A stretch of 64,000 nt of DNA, taken from the NCBI GenBank assembly GCA_023151115.1, contig JAKLJP010000027.1:34451-98450 (forward strand). Direction: 5' to 3'. This DNA is from Anaerolineae bacterium. GTDB taxonomy: Bacteria > Chloroflexota > Anaerolineae > 4572-78 > J111. Positions 52,281 to 60,862 of the stretch are shown piece after piece. Position 1 is the first letter of the stretch. The number at the start of each line of letters is the position of its first letter. Both the position numbers and the translations under genes were made by a program. The notes beneath the pieces were generated by a model. That model was not told the origin of the DNA and did not search any database. It was given only the letters and a program-made list of their open reading frames with translations.

Positions 52281-53687
52281 ATGCACAATTTTGAATATGA
52301 TTTGGTTGTAATCGGCTCCGGCCCTGCCGGACAGCGAGCAGCCATTCAAGGAGCCAAATTAGATAAGCGGGTGGCCCTGGTGGAGCGCAAGGCGGTCATC
52401 GGTGGGGTTTGCATCAACACCGGGACGATTCCTAGCAAAACGCTGCGCGAGGCCGTGCTGCACCTGTCGGGCTACCGCGAACGGGGACTGTACGGCGCGT
52501 CGTACACGGTCAAGCAGAATATTACGATGGATGACCTGCTCTTCCGCACCGACCACGTCATTCGCCACGAAATTGACGTGACCCGCCATCAACTGATGCG
52601 CAACCGGGTCGAGGTGCTGGCCGCCGAAGCCTCTTTTGTTGACCCGCACACCGTCCGCCTCAATTATGTGGATGGGCGGGGGCTGCGAGATGTGACTACG
52701 GCCAATGTGGTGATTGCGACCGGCACCAACGCCACCAAAGATGAACATATTCCCTTCGATGAGCGGCGCATCTTTATCAGCGATGATATTTTGCGCCTGG
52801 ACCGCCTGCCGCGCACCCTGACCGTCATCGGTGCAGGGGTGATCGGCTGTGAATACGCCAGCATCTTTGCGGCGCTGGGCGTGCGCGTTACCTTGATTGA
52901 CAAACGCCCGCGCTTGTTGCCCTTTGTGGACTCTGAACTGGTCGAAGCCCTGGCCTATCACCTGCGCCAGAATCGAGTCACGCTGCGGCTGGGCGAGGAG
53001 GTGGGTGGCATCGAGCCGTTTGAAGATGAGCACGGCGAGCGGGTACGGATTCACCTGGTCAGTGGCAAGCAGATTGTGACCGAAAAGGCTTTGCACAGTA
53101 TTGGCCGTACCGGCGCGACGCGGAAATTGAATCTCCCTGTGGCGGGGCTGGAGGCCGACAGCCGAGGCCGGCTCAAAGTGAACAGCCATTACCAGACGGA
53201 AGTGCCCCACATTTATGCGGTGGGCGATGTGATTGGCTTTCCCAGCCTGGCCTCCACCTCGATGGAGCAGGGCCGCCTGGCGGTTTGTCATGCCTTTGGC
53301 GTCGAAACCAACAGCGTGCCGGAACTGTTTCCCTACGGCATCTACACCATCCCGGAGATTTCGATGGTGGGCCGTAATGAGGAGGAACTGACTGAGCAAG
53401 GCATTCCCTATGAGGTGGGCAAGGCCCAGTACCGCGAAATTGCGCGCGGCCAGATCATCGGCGATAATACCGGGCTGCTCAAACTCATCTTCCACCTCGA
53501 CACGCGCCAACTGCTGGGGGTGCATATCATCGGTGAAGGCGCCAGCGAATTGGTGCATATCGGCCAGGCCGTTTTGACTTTTGGCGGCAAGATTGAATAC
53601 TTTGTCAATACGGTCTTTAATTATCCTACCCTGGCGGAATGTTACAAAACCGCCGCCTTTGATGGGATCAATCGCCTGGGGTGGTAA
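52281..53687 (+). CDS. sthA: Soluble pyridine nucleotide transhydrogenase (SthA-like)
   Basis: A 468-residue flavoprotein of the pyridine nucleotide-disulfide oxidoreductase fold: FAD-binding GSGPAGQRAAIQGAKL, NAD-binding GAGVIGCEYASIFAALG, and the C-terminal dimerisation domain with QLLGVHIIGEGASEL. At the place of the redox-active disulfide (CxxxxC) the sequence is VCINTGTIPSKT, with the second Cys replaced by Thr. It is therefore not a disulfide reductase, and the substitution matches SthA, which exchanges hydride between NADPH and NAD+. The open frame extends to 52023, but ATG 52281 follows a GGGGAGGGGG ribosome site. Confidence 0.88.
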   Translation: MHNFEYDLVVIGSGPAGQRAAIQGAKLDKRVALVERKAVIGGVCINTGTIPSKTLREAVLHLSGYRERGLYGASYTVKQNITMDDLLFRTDHVIRHEIDVTRHQLMRNRVEVLAAEASFVDPHTVRLNYVDGRGLRDVTTANVVIATGTNATKDEHIPFDERRIFISDDILRLDRLPRTLTVIGAGVIGCEYASIFAALGVRVTLIDKRPRLLPFVDSELVEALAYHLRQNRVTLRLGEEVGGIEPFEDEHGERVRIHLVSGKQIVTEKALHSIGRTGATRKLNLPVAGLEADSRGRLKVNSHYQTEVPHIYAVGDVIGFPSLASTSMEQGRLAVCHAFGVETNSVPELFPYGIYTIPEISMVGRNEEELTEQGIPYEVGKAQYREIARGQIIGDNTGLLKLIFHLDTRQLLGVHIIGEGASELVHIGQAVLTFGGKIEYFVNTVFNYPTLAECYKTAAFDGINRLGW

Positions 53688-53738
53688 GGGGATTGCTGGT
53701 AAATAATCGTTTTTGACGGTCAAATCCGGTAAAATCTG

Positions 53739-53803
53739 GAAGGTTGGAAGGCTGGTAAATGCTGGCCAATCTTCCGGCCTTCCAATCTTCCAATCTTCCT
53801 GGA
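53739..53803. repeat. Inverted octamer repeats (GGAAGGTT/AATCTTCC)
   Basis: GGAAGGTTGGAAGGCTGG faces CCTTCCAATCTTCCAATCTTCC between the convergent sthA and thioesterase genes; it may end both transcripts. Confidence 0.8.
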
Positions 53804-53828
53804 TTATCGAGATTACTGATTTTGAAAA

Positions 53829-54260
53829 TCAACGTTCATTATTCAGAGCCTCGATGAAAGCAGCCGGAACGGGGGCGATGGCGCGTGTGGCATAATTAAA
53901 GGCGACAAAGCCGGTTTCGGCCAGGGCCAGGATGCTGCCGCCTTTGGTAATCCGGTGAAAAATCCGAAAACTGCGGCGACTCAGTTCACCAATGTGGCTG
54001 TCAATTTGTAAACGGTCCAGCATAAAGCCTTCTTCCTTAAAATTGACTGCCAGATCGGCCATAATAATCCCGGTTTGGCCGTCGCCCAGGTTCATTTCAC
54101 TGCACCCCCGCCGGTTCAGCAGGTTGATACGCGCCTCGTGCAGCAGACCGACCAGGGCATCATTGCCCAGATGACCGCCGTAATTAATATCTCTGACTTG
54201 CAGCGTAACCTCATAGCAAAATTCGTAGTGAGGTAGTTCGTGGAGTTTTATGCGTGGCAT
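53829..54260 (-). CDS. Acyl-CoA thioesterase, 4HBT hot-dog fold
   Basis: A 143-residue thioesterase. The motif VRDINYGGHLGNDALVGLLH holds the catalytic acidic residue and helix of 4-hydroxybenzoyl-CoA thioesterase-like enzymes; EARINLLNRRG follows. It should hydrolyse a cytoplasmic acyl-CoA. The frame could begin at a TTG at 54266, but the ATG at 54260 has GGAG seven bases upstream. It is convergent with sthA. The acyl group is not known. Confidence 0.88.
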   Translation of the reverse strand: MPRIKLHELPHYEFCYEVTLQVRDINYGGHLGNDALVGLLHEARINLLNRRGCSEMNLGDGQTGIIMADLAVNFKEEGFMLDRLQIDSHIGELSRRSFRIFHRITKGGSILALAETGFVAFNYATRAIAPVPAAFIEALNNER

Positions 54261-54288
54261 GGTCAAGCTCCGTTAAATATAGATATGG

Positions 54289-54414
54289 CGTAACTGCTCA
54301 CCCCTCATGTCATTTCGAGACCGAAGGTCGAGAAATCTTCAAGACGCAACCCATGAAAGTAAGGTGTCGGGGATTTCTCCCTTCGGTCGAAATGACATGC
54401 CTGAGTAGTTGCGA
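54289..54414. repeat. Dispersed palindromic element (GTCATTTCGAG family), copy F
   Basis: TAACTGCTCACCCCTCATGT and GACATGCCTGAGTAGTTGCG are the outer inverted arms, with TTTCGAGACCGAAGGTCGAG inside. The centre (GACGCAAC...GGTGTCGGGGATTTCTCCC) also matches copy A at 12658, so the two are close relatives. Confidence 0.88.
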
Positions 54415-54429
54415 TATAGCAGGTAAAAA

Positions 54430-55170
54430 GTGAACCCTGAACTACAAAAATTAGAGGAGCTAAAACGAGATCAGCGCCCTGTAGCAGCCTCAGCCCTGCC
54501 CTGGCTGGGTGGGCTTCTTTTTGTGGCAGTGCTGGCCGTGTTATGGCTGCCCCTCTCCCGCATGGGGACCAATCCGGCGGCGATTCGAGCCTGGCTGGAG
54601 CAACTGGGGCCGCTGGCCCCACTGGCTTTTTTTCTACTCAACGTCATCCAGATTGTGGTCGCGCCGATTCCCGGCTACCCCGTCCAGGTGTTGGGGGGAA
54701 TTCTGTTTGGCTTTGTTCCCGGTACCATTTACACCGTCGGCGGGATGGTGGCCGGCGGAACCCTGGCCGCCGGTTTGGGGCGCTGGCTGGGCCGCTCCTG
54801 GCTGGAGCGGCGGCTGGGCGCGGACACCCTGGCCCACTGGAGCGACATCGCCCATATTAACTCGTTTTGGACGTGGTGGCTCATTCTGTTGATCCCCTTT
54901 GGCGATTTGCCCTACTTTTTTGCCGGGCTGACCAAAATTCGCCTGCGGACTTTTGCCCTGGCTATTTTAGCCAGTCGCGGCCCTTTCACCGCTTTATTGG
55001 TCTGGACCGGCAGCAGTGTGGCCGACCTGCCTTTGGGTTGGCTGACCGCTTTGACCGCGCTGATTGGCTTGGTCGTCATCGCCGGTTTCAGCCAGCGGGC
55101 CAGAATCGAAGCCTGGGCGCGGGCCTTTGTCGCTCGCCAGGCGAAGCAGAGTGAGGCGAGGGAACGATGA
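54430..55170 (+). CDS. TVP38/TMEM64 (DedA-like) family membrane protein
   Basis: A 246-residue membrane protein with the VTT/SNARE-associated domain: QIVVAPIPGYPVQVLGGILF, GTIYTVGGMVAGGTLAAGLG, then LIPFGDLPYFFAGLTKI. Family members are proposed lipid scramblases or transporters of the cytoplasmic membrane, including undecaprenyl phosphate recycling in the related DedA group. The start is a GTG with a weak ribosome site, just after the palindromic element. A repeat hairpin follows the stop. Confidence 0.9.
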   Translation: MNPELQKLEELKRDQRPVAASALPWLGGLLFVAVLAVLWLPLSRMGTNPAAIRAWLEQLGPLAPLAFFLLNVIQIVVAPIPGYPVQVLGGILFGFVPGTIYTVGGMVAGGTLAAGLGRWLGRSWLERRLGADTLAHWSDIAHINSFWTWWLILLIPFGDLPYFFAGLTKIRLRTFALAILASRGPFTALLVWTGSSVADLPLGWLTALTALIGLVVIAGFSQRARIEAWARAFVARQAKQSEARER

Positions 55171-55185
55171 CGCAAGGAGGCGAAG

Positions 55186-55281
55186 CCGTGAAGATAGAAG
55201 ATAGAGGATAGAAGATAGAGGATGGAAGCCAAAGAGTAATCTTCCTAACCATCTTCTATCTACCATCTACTATCTTCGTAT
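55186..55281. repeat. Inverted heptamer repeats (GATAGAA/TTCTATC)
   Basis: GATAGAAGATAGAGGATAG faces ATCTTCTATCTACCATC between the convergent TVP38 and NicO genes; it is the likely transcript end of both. Confidence 0.8.
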
Positions 55282-55293
55282 CGCGCCTTCGCC

Positions 55294-56706
55294 TCATCCC
55301 AGGTAGGCCAACACCCCTTTTGCTACAATCCCCAAACCTAAAACGGTGACAATCACGGCGCTGGCCAGGGGCAGCCATTTTTGCCAGCGTCCCCCCACGC
55401 CGCCCAGCCGTTCCAGCAGCGACTTTGACCGGACCAGCAAAATGCCAATCACAATCAACACCGCCGCCAGACCAAAGCTAAAGGCCACAATCAAGCCCAG
55501 GCCCAGCAAAATCCGGTTGAGGCCAATAGCAATCAGCATAACCCCCAGCGCCTCCGGGCAGGGAACCAGCCCGCCGGAGATGCCCAGGGTGAGCAGATCG
55601 GCCAGAGTGACTTTTTCCGGCAGGTGATGGGTATGATGATCGTGTTCATGGAGGTATGAGTGACCGTGAGGATGGTCGTGGGGATGATGATGGTGATGAT
55701 GATGATGTTCCTCGGCTGGCGTATGCCAGCGGCTGCGTAAAAGACGGAGACCGAGGATCACCACCAACAAACCCGATAAAACTTCCAGCGCCGGGACCAG
55801 CAGATTGGGCACGATGAATTGGCTGGCCAGCAGGGCCAGCAGGCCAATGGCAATCACCGAGGCGGTGTGGGTAAAGGTGACAATACTCCCCAGCACAACA
55901 GCATGGCCGGTAGTACCCCGGCTACCAATCAAATAGGCAGCTACCAGCGTTTTGCCGTGGCCGGGGGTGAGCGCGTGCAGCCCACCCAGGAGCGCCGCCA
56001 ACCCCAAAGCAGCCAGCATCAGCAGCGGCGATAAATTGGCTTCGTAGAGGTAGCCGGTGAGTTGTTTCTGGCCTGCCGGCAGACCGCCGGAGACTTCGCT
56101 TTGAAGTAACACATCATCAGGGCGGGCGTCTGTGACAGCAGGCGCATCAGGGTTGATGGCGTAGTCTGCCCGCAAACTGCTCTGGAACACGTCGCGTTCC
56201 TGCGCCCCAATGTTAACCCAGCGGGCTTCGTCGCTGATGGCGTTGACCAAGTACACGCTGATATCAGGCTGGTAATTGTTTTTGTAGTAAAGCTGGTGCA
56301 GGCCACGATGATCGGGGGGCAGGTCGGCAATCAGCTCAAAGCGAATCAAGCCCGTTCCGGCTCGCAATTCCAGGGGGGTGGAAAATTCAAAGTCGGTGGG
56401 GATGACGGCTACCGGTTGGCCGTCAATTTCAAAAACAATATCTTGAAGAAAGCGTTCGGCGTAAGCCTGGCTCTCCCTCTCAGAAATCTGGTCGTCCTGA
56501 TTAGAATCAACCAGGGCCAGAATACGGGGCGCAATTAGAAGGCCAGGGTACTGCTCAATTTGTAGGGTGATCCGGTGAGGGCCAACGACTGCATAAGTAA
56601 CTTGATAAAATTCATCCAGCGGATGCGCAGCAACAGCCGGGGAGCATGCCAGCCGCATCATAACCAGACCCAACAGGCCGAACCAGATAAGGAAGCGGGA
56701 TGTCAT
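55294..56706 (-). CDS. NicO-type nickel/cobalt exporter with extracytoplasmic N-terminal domain
   Basis: A protein of about 470 residues. A signal peptide (to about residue 28) precedes an extracytoplasmic domain of about 190 residues, which has one EF-hand-like loop DSNQDDQISERE. A NicO/RcnA-type membrane domain follows: GGLHALTPGHGKTLVAAYLI with the metal-binding His-x4-Asp/Gly pattern, a cytoplasmic or periplasmic His-rich loop of about 20 His residues, then GGLVPCPEALGVMLIAIGL. NicO proteins export Ni2+ or Co2+, or take it up. The frame could start with TTG at 56727; ATG 56706 was chosen. The EF-hand domain in the N-terminal half is uncommon in the family. Confidence 0.85.
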   Translation of the reverse strand: MTSRFLIWFGLLGLVMMRLACSPAVAAHPLDEFYQVTYAVVGPHRITLQIEQYPGLLIAPRILALVDSNQDDQISERESQAYAERFLQDIVFEIDGQPVAVIPTDFEFSTPLELRAGTGLIRFELIADLPPDHRGLHQLYYKNNYQPDISVYLVNAISDEARWVNIGAQERDVFQSSLRADYAINPDAPAVTDARPDDVLLQSEVSGGLPAGQKQLTGYLYEANLSPLLMLAALGLAALLGGLHALTPGHGKTLVAAYLIGSRGTTGHAVVLGSIVTFTHTASVIAIGLLALLASQFIVPNLLVPALEVLSGLLVVILGLRLLRSRWHTPAEEHHHHHHHHPHDHPHGHSYLHEHDHHTHHLPEKVTLADLLTLGISGGLVPCPEALGVMLIAIGLNRILLGLGLIVAFSFGLAAVLIVIGILLVRSKSLLERLGGVGGRWQKWLPLASAVIVTVLGLGIVAKGVLAYLG

Positions 56707-56806
56707 GAGCAAGGATTTTAAGGGCAAAAGGGTCTCTCGTCAACTGGTTTTTGGTACTTTGATAAGGTTTGCCGTTCAAAGTTGTCGAATTTAGGTTAAA
56801 AAACCC

Positions 56807-56836
56807 TTGACACTGCCTATTCCTTTGTGCTATTCT
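56807..56836 (+). promoter_or_regulatory. Promoter of the metallo-beta-lactamase gene
   Basis: TTGACA (56807-56812) and TATTCT (56831-56836) are 18 bp apart and about 40 bp before the GTG start. GGAGG lies in the leader at good distance. Confidence 0.6.
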
Positions 56837-56875
56837 TCTCTGTAGCTTTTTTACTTTAACTGTGGAGGCATTTGG

Positions 56876-57721
56876 GTGCGACGCGAGCGCGTATCTGACG
56901 ACATTTATGTTTTTACCAGTGAGCTGTATGCCCAGGTAACAGCTTCAGCGGTAGTAACCAAAGAAGGGCTTGTGGTGATAGATACCCTTCCTTTCCCCAT
57001 TGAAACACGGGAGATGATCGAGTATCTGCGGGCCTTGGGCCAGGGGCCGATCAAATATCTGGTTAATACACATTGGCACGGCGACCATACCAACGGCAAT
57101 TATCTGTTTGATGATACTGTCGAGTTGGTTTGTCATCGCCGCTGCCAGCAGTTGATGGAGGAACTGGGTCAGGCCGCTCTGGACGATTCAAGGGAAAATA
57201 CACCGCTGCTCGATGAGGTCATTATCCGTGTGCCCGATATTGTTTTTGATGAGGGCGATTTGGTCTTGCATGTCGGCAATAAATCCATTGAAATGACCCT
57301 CACGCCCGGCCACACGCTGGACTCGACCATTGCTTATGTGCGTGAGGATAAAGTGCTGCTGGCCGCCGACACCGTGATGCCGGTGCCTTATTTTGTATGG
57401 GGCAGCCGCCACGACTTCAAAAACTCGCTTAAATTCTTAAAAGAATACAACCTGGAAAGTATCGTCCAGGGACACGGCGAAGTGTTACTGCGGGGTGAGA
57501 TTCCCGCCTCTCTGGAATCGAGTATCCGTTATCTGGACTTGTTGGAACAAAAGGTGACGGAGGTGGTTGAGAAGGGCAAAAGTAAAGACGCGCTCGAAAA
57601 GCTAACCATTGACCGCTGCGGCAAAAGCCGTATCCCCCTCAACGGTTTGGTGCAAGACCTGCATCGAGCCAATGTTTATGCTATTTTTGATGAATTGACC
57701 GGCGCGAACCGGGTAGAATGA
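56876..57721 (+). CDS. Metallo-beta-lactamase-fold hydrolase
   Basis: A 281-residue enzyme of the MBL superfamily with the binuclear zinc motif NTHWHGDHTNGN, a following His in TLTPGHTLDSTI, and Asp in AADTVMPVPY. These match the glyoxalase-II / quinoprotein-relay-like hydrolases rather than true beta-lactamases. It lacks a signal peptide. The start is a GTG preceded by GGAGG. It has its own promoter and no co-directional partner. Substrate unknown: thioesters, lactones or alkyl sulfates are all possible. Confidence 0.88.
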   Translation: MRRERVSDDIYVFTSELYAQVTASAVVTKEGLVVIDTLPFPIETREMIEYLRALGQGPIKYLVNTHWHGDHTNGNYLFDDTVELVCHRRCQQLMEELGQAALDDSRENTPLLDEVIIRVPDIVFDEGDLVLHVGNKSIEMTLTPGHTLDSTIAYVREDKVLLAADTVMPVPYFVWGSRHDFKNSLKFLKEYNLESIVQGHGEVLLRGEIPASLESSIRYLDLLEQKVTEVVEKGKSKDALEKLTIDRCGKSRIPLNGLVQDLHRANVYAIFDELTGANRVE

Positions 57722-57793
57722 GGCGAGGATACGGGAGGCGAAGAGGCGAGGAAATGTCTTTTTTCGCCTCCTCGCCTCACTTCCCCTCGCCTC
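57722..57793. repeat. Inverted tandem repeats (GAGGCGA/TCGCCTC)
   Basis: GGAGGCGAAGAGGCGAGG faces CGCCTCCTCGCCTC between the convergent hydrolase and murA genes. The same unit is translated inside the gene at 41915. Confidence 0.8.
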
Positions 57794-57794
57794 T

Positions 57795-59081
57795 TCAGTC
57801 GCTGACTCGTTTGATTTTAGCCCCTAATTCTAACAATTTCCCTTCGATATTCTCATAACCCCGGTCTATCTGGCCGATGTTGTGAATCACAGTCTGGCCT
57901 TCGGCGCAGAGGGCGGCGATGAGCAGGGCAATCCCGGCGCGGATGTCGGGGCTGGAGATGCCCTGGCGGTCGCCGCGCAAGGTGCTGGGGCCTTGCACCA
58001 ACGCCCGGTGCGGGTCGCACAAAACAATGCGCGCGCCCATGCTAATCAGCCGGTCTACAAAGTAAAGCCGGCTCTCGTACATTTTTTCGTGAAAGAGCAC
58101 GGTGCCGGTAGCCTGAGTTGCGGCAACCAGGGTGACGCTCATCATATCGGCGGGAAAGGCCGGCCAGGGGGCGTCGTCAATTTTGGGGATGGCATTGCCG
58201 ATATCCGGCATTACCACCAACAGTTGATTATCGGGCAAAAAGAGGTCATGGCCGCGAACTTCGGGCACAATCCCCAGCCGCTCGTAGACCATAAGCGTCA
58301 TCCGCAAATGCTCTGGGGCGGCATTTTTGATCAGAATTTCCCCCCTGGTAACAGCAGATAAAGCGATGAAACTGCCAATCTCCAGATAATCCGGCCCCAG
58401 GGTATATTCAACTCCATTCAACGATTTGCCCCCTTGAATCGTTAGCGTATTTGAGCCAACCCCGCGAATATCGGCTCCCATCTGGTTGAGCATGTGGCAC
58501 AAATCCTGCACGTGCGGCTCTGAGGCTGCGTTGCGGATAATGGTTTCGCCCTCGGCCCGCACCCCGGCCAGGATGGCATTTTCGGTGGCGGTTACGCTGG
58601 CTTCATCCAGCAAAATATCCCGCCCGCGTAACTCAGGGGCAGTTAAAACAAAGTTGCCGTTGTACTCAAACCTGGCCCCCAGGGCTTGCAGGGCCATAAT
58701 ATGGGTGTCTACCCGCCGCCGGCCAATCTGGTCGCCGCCAGGCTGGGCTAACCTGACCTCACCTTCGCGGGCCAGCAGCGACCCCATCAGCACCAGCGCC
58801 CCCCTGATTTTGGCAAAGCGGGTGGGGTCGGGGGTGGTGGTGCGCAGTTTACCGGCGCGCAGGGTGACATTGTGCGCGTCGTGCCGCGTCACCTCAACGC
58901 CCAGGTCTTCCACAATGTTGAGCATAGTGCGCACGTCGCCAATGTTGGGCAGATTGCGCAAAATAACCGGCTGGTCGGTTAGTAAGGCGGCGGAGATGAG
59001 GGGAAAAGCCGCATTTTTATTGCCGCTGGGGGTCACAACCCCTTCCAGTGGCGCATTTCCTTCGATGATGAACGATTCCAT
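57795..59081 (-). CDS. murA: UDP-N-acetylglucosamine 1-carboxyvinyltransferase MurA with Asp active-site variant
   Basis: A 428-residue enzyme that transfers enolpyruvate from PEP to UDP-GlcNAc, the first committed step of peptidoglycan synthesis. Family motifs are [18 protein letters not shown] with the catalytic Lys/Asn, [30 protein letters not shown], and [15 protein letters not shown]. At the position of the catalytic and fosfomycin-alkylated Cys (E. coli Cys115) the sequence [10 protein letters not shown] has Asp117. The same Cys-to-Asp change makes MurA of Mycobacterium and Chlamydia insensitive to fosfomycin while keeping activity. The ATG at 59081 gives the normal N-terminus. Confidence 0.96.
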   Translation of the reverse strand: MESFIIEGNAPLEGVVTPSGNKNAAFPLISAALLTDQPVILRNLPNIGDVRTMLNIVEDLGVEVTRHDAHNVTLRAGKLRTTTPDPTRFAKIRGALVLMGSLLAREGEVRLAQPGGDQIGRRRVDTHIMALQALGARFEYNGNFVLTAPELRGRDILLDEASVTATENAILAGVRAEGETIIRNAASEPHVQDLCHMLNQMGADIRGVGSNTLTIQGGKSLNGVEYTLGPDYLEIGSFIALSAVTRGEILIKNAAPEHLRMTLMVYERLGIVPEVRGHDLFLPDNQLLVVMPDIGNAIPKIDDAPWPAFPADMMSVTLVAATQATGTVLFHEKMYESRLYFVDRLISMGARIVLCDPHRALVQGPSTLRGDRQGISSPDIRAGIALLIAALCAEGQTVIHNIGQIDRGYENIEGKLLELGAKIKRVSD

Positions 59082-59273
59082 AAGCTTATGTTTTGCCTGT
59101 ACTTAAAGTAGATGGGCCGGAACTTTTAGCGCCGACCCTTATAGAAGTTGAGCTTGGTAGGAAAGGTTTGCCCCTTTTTTCAGGGTAGCACACTTGAGTA
59201 ACCGGAGACGGACGGTCTGCCACCGCCTGACCCACACGCAAACAACGCCTAAACTGTCGTCTGGCTGACGAGA

Positions 59274-60083
59274 TTACCCGTCTACGCTTACCTTAATCAC
59301 ATCACCCACTTGTAATCGCAGGGCCTGGGCGGCGTTGCCGTTGCGGATGGCAATTTCAATATGGTCGCGGCTGCTGCCGGTGTAGGCCAGCAGTTGACCT
59401 TCGGCGACATCGGCAAAAGTGGCCTGGAGAGATTTGATCACGTGCGGACCAATGGTAAAGGTAATTTGTTCGGGGTCGGCAATATCGTGACGGGTAAGAT
59501 TGAGAATCAGATTGCCAAAACGGTCAATATGGATGATTTGGGCCTCTGAGTTTTGGATTTTGGGGCCGAGTTCCAACCGAACCAGGTTGATGGCGCGCGG
59601 ACCAAACTGGCTTAGCGGTACGCCGTTGGCTAGATGCGCTGCGGCCGGCGCAAACACATCCCGGCCGTGGAAGGTGGCGCTGACACGGGGTAACTGGTAG
59701 TCGCTGTTGGTCAGTGTCACCGCTTCCAGTACGTTGACCGGTTCGGCAGCCAGAGCCAAGCTAAACACACCGTTATCGGGGCCAACAAAAATGCCATGAC
59801 TGGTGCGGACGGCAATTGCGCGCCGGTTGCTGCCCACGCCGGGATCTACCACCACGCAGTGGATGGTATGGGTGGGGTAGTAACTAAAAGCCTGATACAA
59901 CACAAAGGCCGCGCGGCGAATATCTTGCGGTGGAATTTGATGGGAGATGTCTACCAAGCTGGCTGTGGGGCAAATAGATAAAATGACCCCTTGCATGGCC
60001 CCAACATAGCCATCCTGCCGGCCAAAATCGGTGGTCAAGGTGATAATTGGTTTGAGGTTTCGTTCCACTAAACTAGGCATCAT
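59274..60083 (-). CDS. SAM hydroxide adenosyltransferase (DUF62 family)
   Basis: A 269-residue enzyme of the S-adenosylmethionine hydrolase (hydroxide adenosyltransferase, DUF62) family: TLTTDFGRQDGYVGAMQGVIL with the substrate-binding Asp, VDPGVGSNRRAIA, FVGPDNGVFSLAL, and a C-terminal beta barrel domain. The family splits SAM to adenosine and methionine; fluorinase and chlorinase are halide-using relatives, but the usual longer loop of those enzymes is absent. AAGGATC precedes the double ATG. It probably limits SAM or recycles it; role in the cell is uncertain. Confidence 0.92.
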   Translation of the reverse strand: MMPSLVERNLKPIITLTTDFGRQDGYVGAMQGVILSICPTASLVDISHQIPPQDIRRAAFVLYQAFSYYPTHTIHCVVVDPGVGSNRRAIAVRTSHGIFVGPDNGVFSLALAAEPVNVLEAVTLTNSDYQLPRVSATFHGRDVFAPAAAHLANGVPLSQFGPRAINLVRLELGPKIQNSEAQIIHIDRFGNLILNLTRHDIADPEQITFTIGPHVIKSLQATFADVAEGQLLAYTGSSRDHIEIAIRNGNAAQALRLQVGDVIKVSVDG

Positions 60084-60162
60084 CCCACTGATCCTTCCCT
60101 CGGCTGGCTATTGTACGCCTGCGCTCAGGAAGCGTCAAAAAATTGGGATTCTGCCGGGGGCG

Positions 60163-60780
60163 TTACAGAATTTGGCGGTAGACAGCCCCAGGCAGGTTAA
60201 TCTGGCGCTGGCAGGCCGCGCAGGTCAGGTTGACCGTATCCTGAACGTCGCTGGGAGAGACCTCAGCCGGTGGAAGACGTTGCCCGCATGGGCAGACAAA
60301 GCCGGTTAAACGGGCCGGATTGCCGTAGGCCAGACCATAAGCAGGAATGTTGCGGGTAACCACCGCCCCTGAACCAATAATGGCCCATTTGCCCACGCTG
60401 ACGCCGGGCAGGATAACCGCTCCCCCGCCAACCCCCGCTCCATAGCCAATATAGGTTGGGCTAACTTGCCAGTCGGCGTCGGATTTGAGCGCGCCGTCGG
60501 GGGTAATGGCGCGCGGATTTTTGTCGTTGAGAAGCATTACCCCCGGCCCCAAGAAAACGCCTTCTTCGAGGGTAGCGCCGTGATAAACAAAAACCCCATT
60601 TTGCAGTTTGCAGCGGTGGCCAATGACCACGTCAAAATCAATATAAACGCCCTTGCCGATAATGCACTGGTCGCCAATTTTGGCTCCCCGGCGGATCTGG
60701 GCTTGATGCCAAACTCGCGTTCCGGCGCCGATGGTGGCTTCGGGGGCTACTTCGGCGGTTGGATGAATGTAAAAACTCAT
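60163..60780 (-). CDS. Hexapeptide-repeat N-acetyltransferase with C-terminal Cys-rich tail
   Basis: A 205-residue left-handed beta-helix acyltransferase. Hexapeptide turns such as IHPTAEVAPEATIGAG, IGKGVYIDFDVVIG, GPGVMLLNDKNPRAITP and VGGGAVILPGVSVGKWAIIG run through residues 4-150. This resembles WbpD/WlbB-type N-acetyltransferases of nucleotide amino sugars, such as 2,3-diamino-glucuronic acid. The C-terminal 50 residues carry CPCG and CAAC pairs that look like a small zinc ribbon, which is not typical of the family. GGAGCG precedes the ATG. It lies next to a sugar transferase, in keeping with surface-sugar modification. Confidence 0.88.
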   Translation of the reverse strand: MSFYIHPTAEVAPEATIGAGTRVWHQAQIRRGAKIGDQCIIGKGVYIDFDVVIGHRCKLQNGVFVYHGATLEEGVFLGPGVMLLNDKNPRAITPDGALKSDADWQVSPTYIGYGAGVGGGAVILPGVSVGKWAIIGSGAVVTRNIPAYGLAYGNPARLTGFVCPCGQRLPPAEVSPSDVQDTVNLTCAACQRQINLPGAVYRQIL

Positions 60781-60862
60781 TTATCGCTCCAAAAACAGGA
60801 GTGCAGAGCAAGCCCTGCACTCCTGTTCATTCTTAATATCGAGAGTGATTAACAGCAATAAT

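Noticed and set aside
52359..53723. Long antisense ORF (454 codons) opposite sthA
   Set aside because: The sense frame has complete FAD and NAD motifs; the antisense product shows no recognisable domain.
56876..57721. Beta-lactam resistance gene
   Set aside because: The fold is MBL, but the motif context fits general hydrolases and there is no signal peptide.
12515..57793. Regular short repeats as CRISPR arrays
   Set aside because: Units are 7-8 bp without unique spacers of 30-40 bp, and no cas gene is present.
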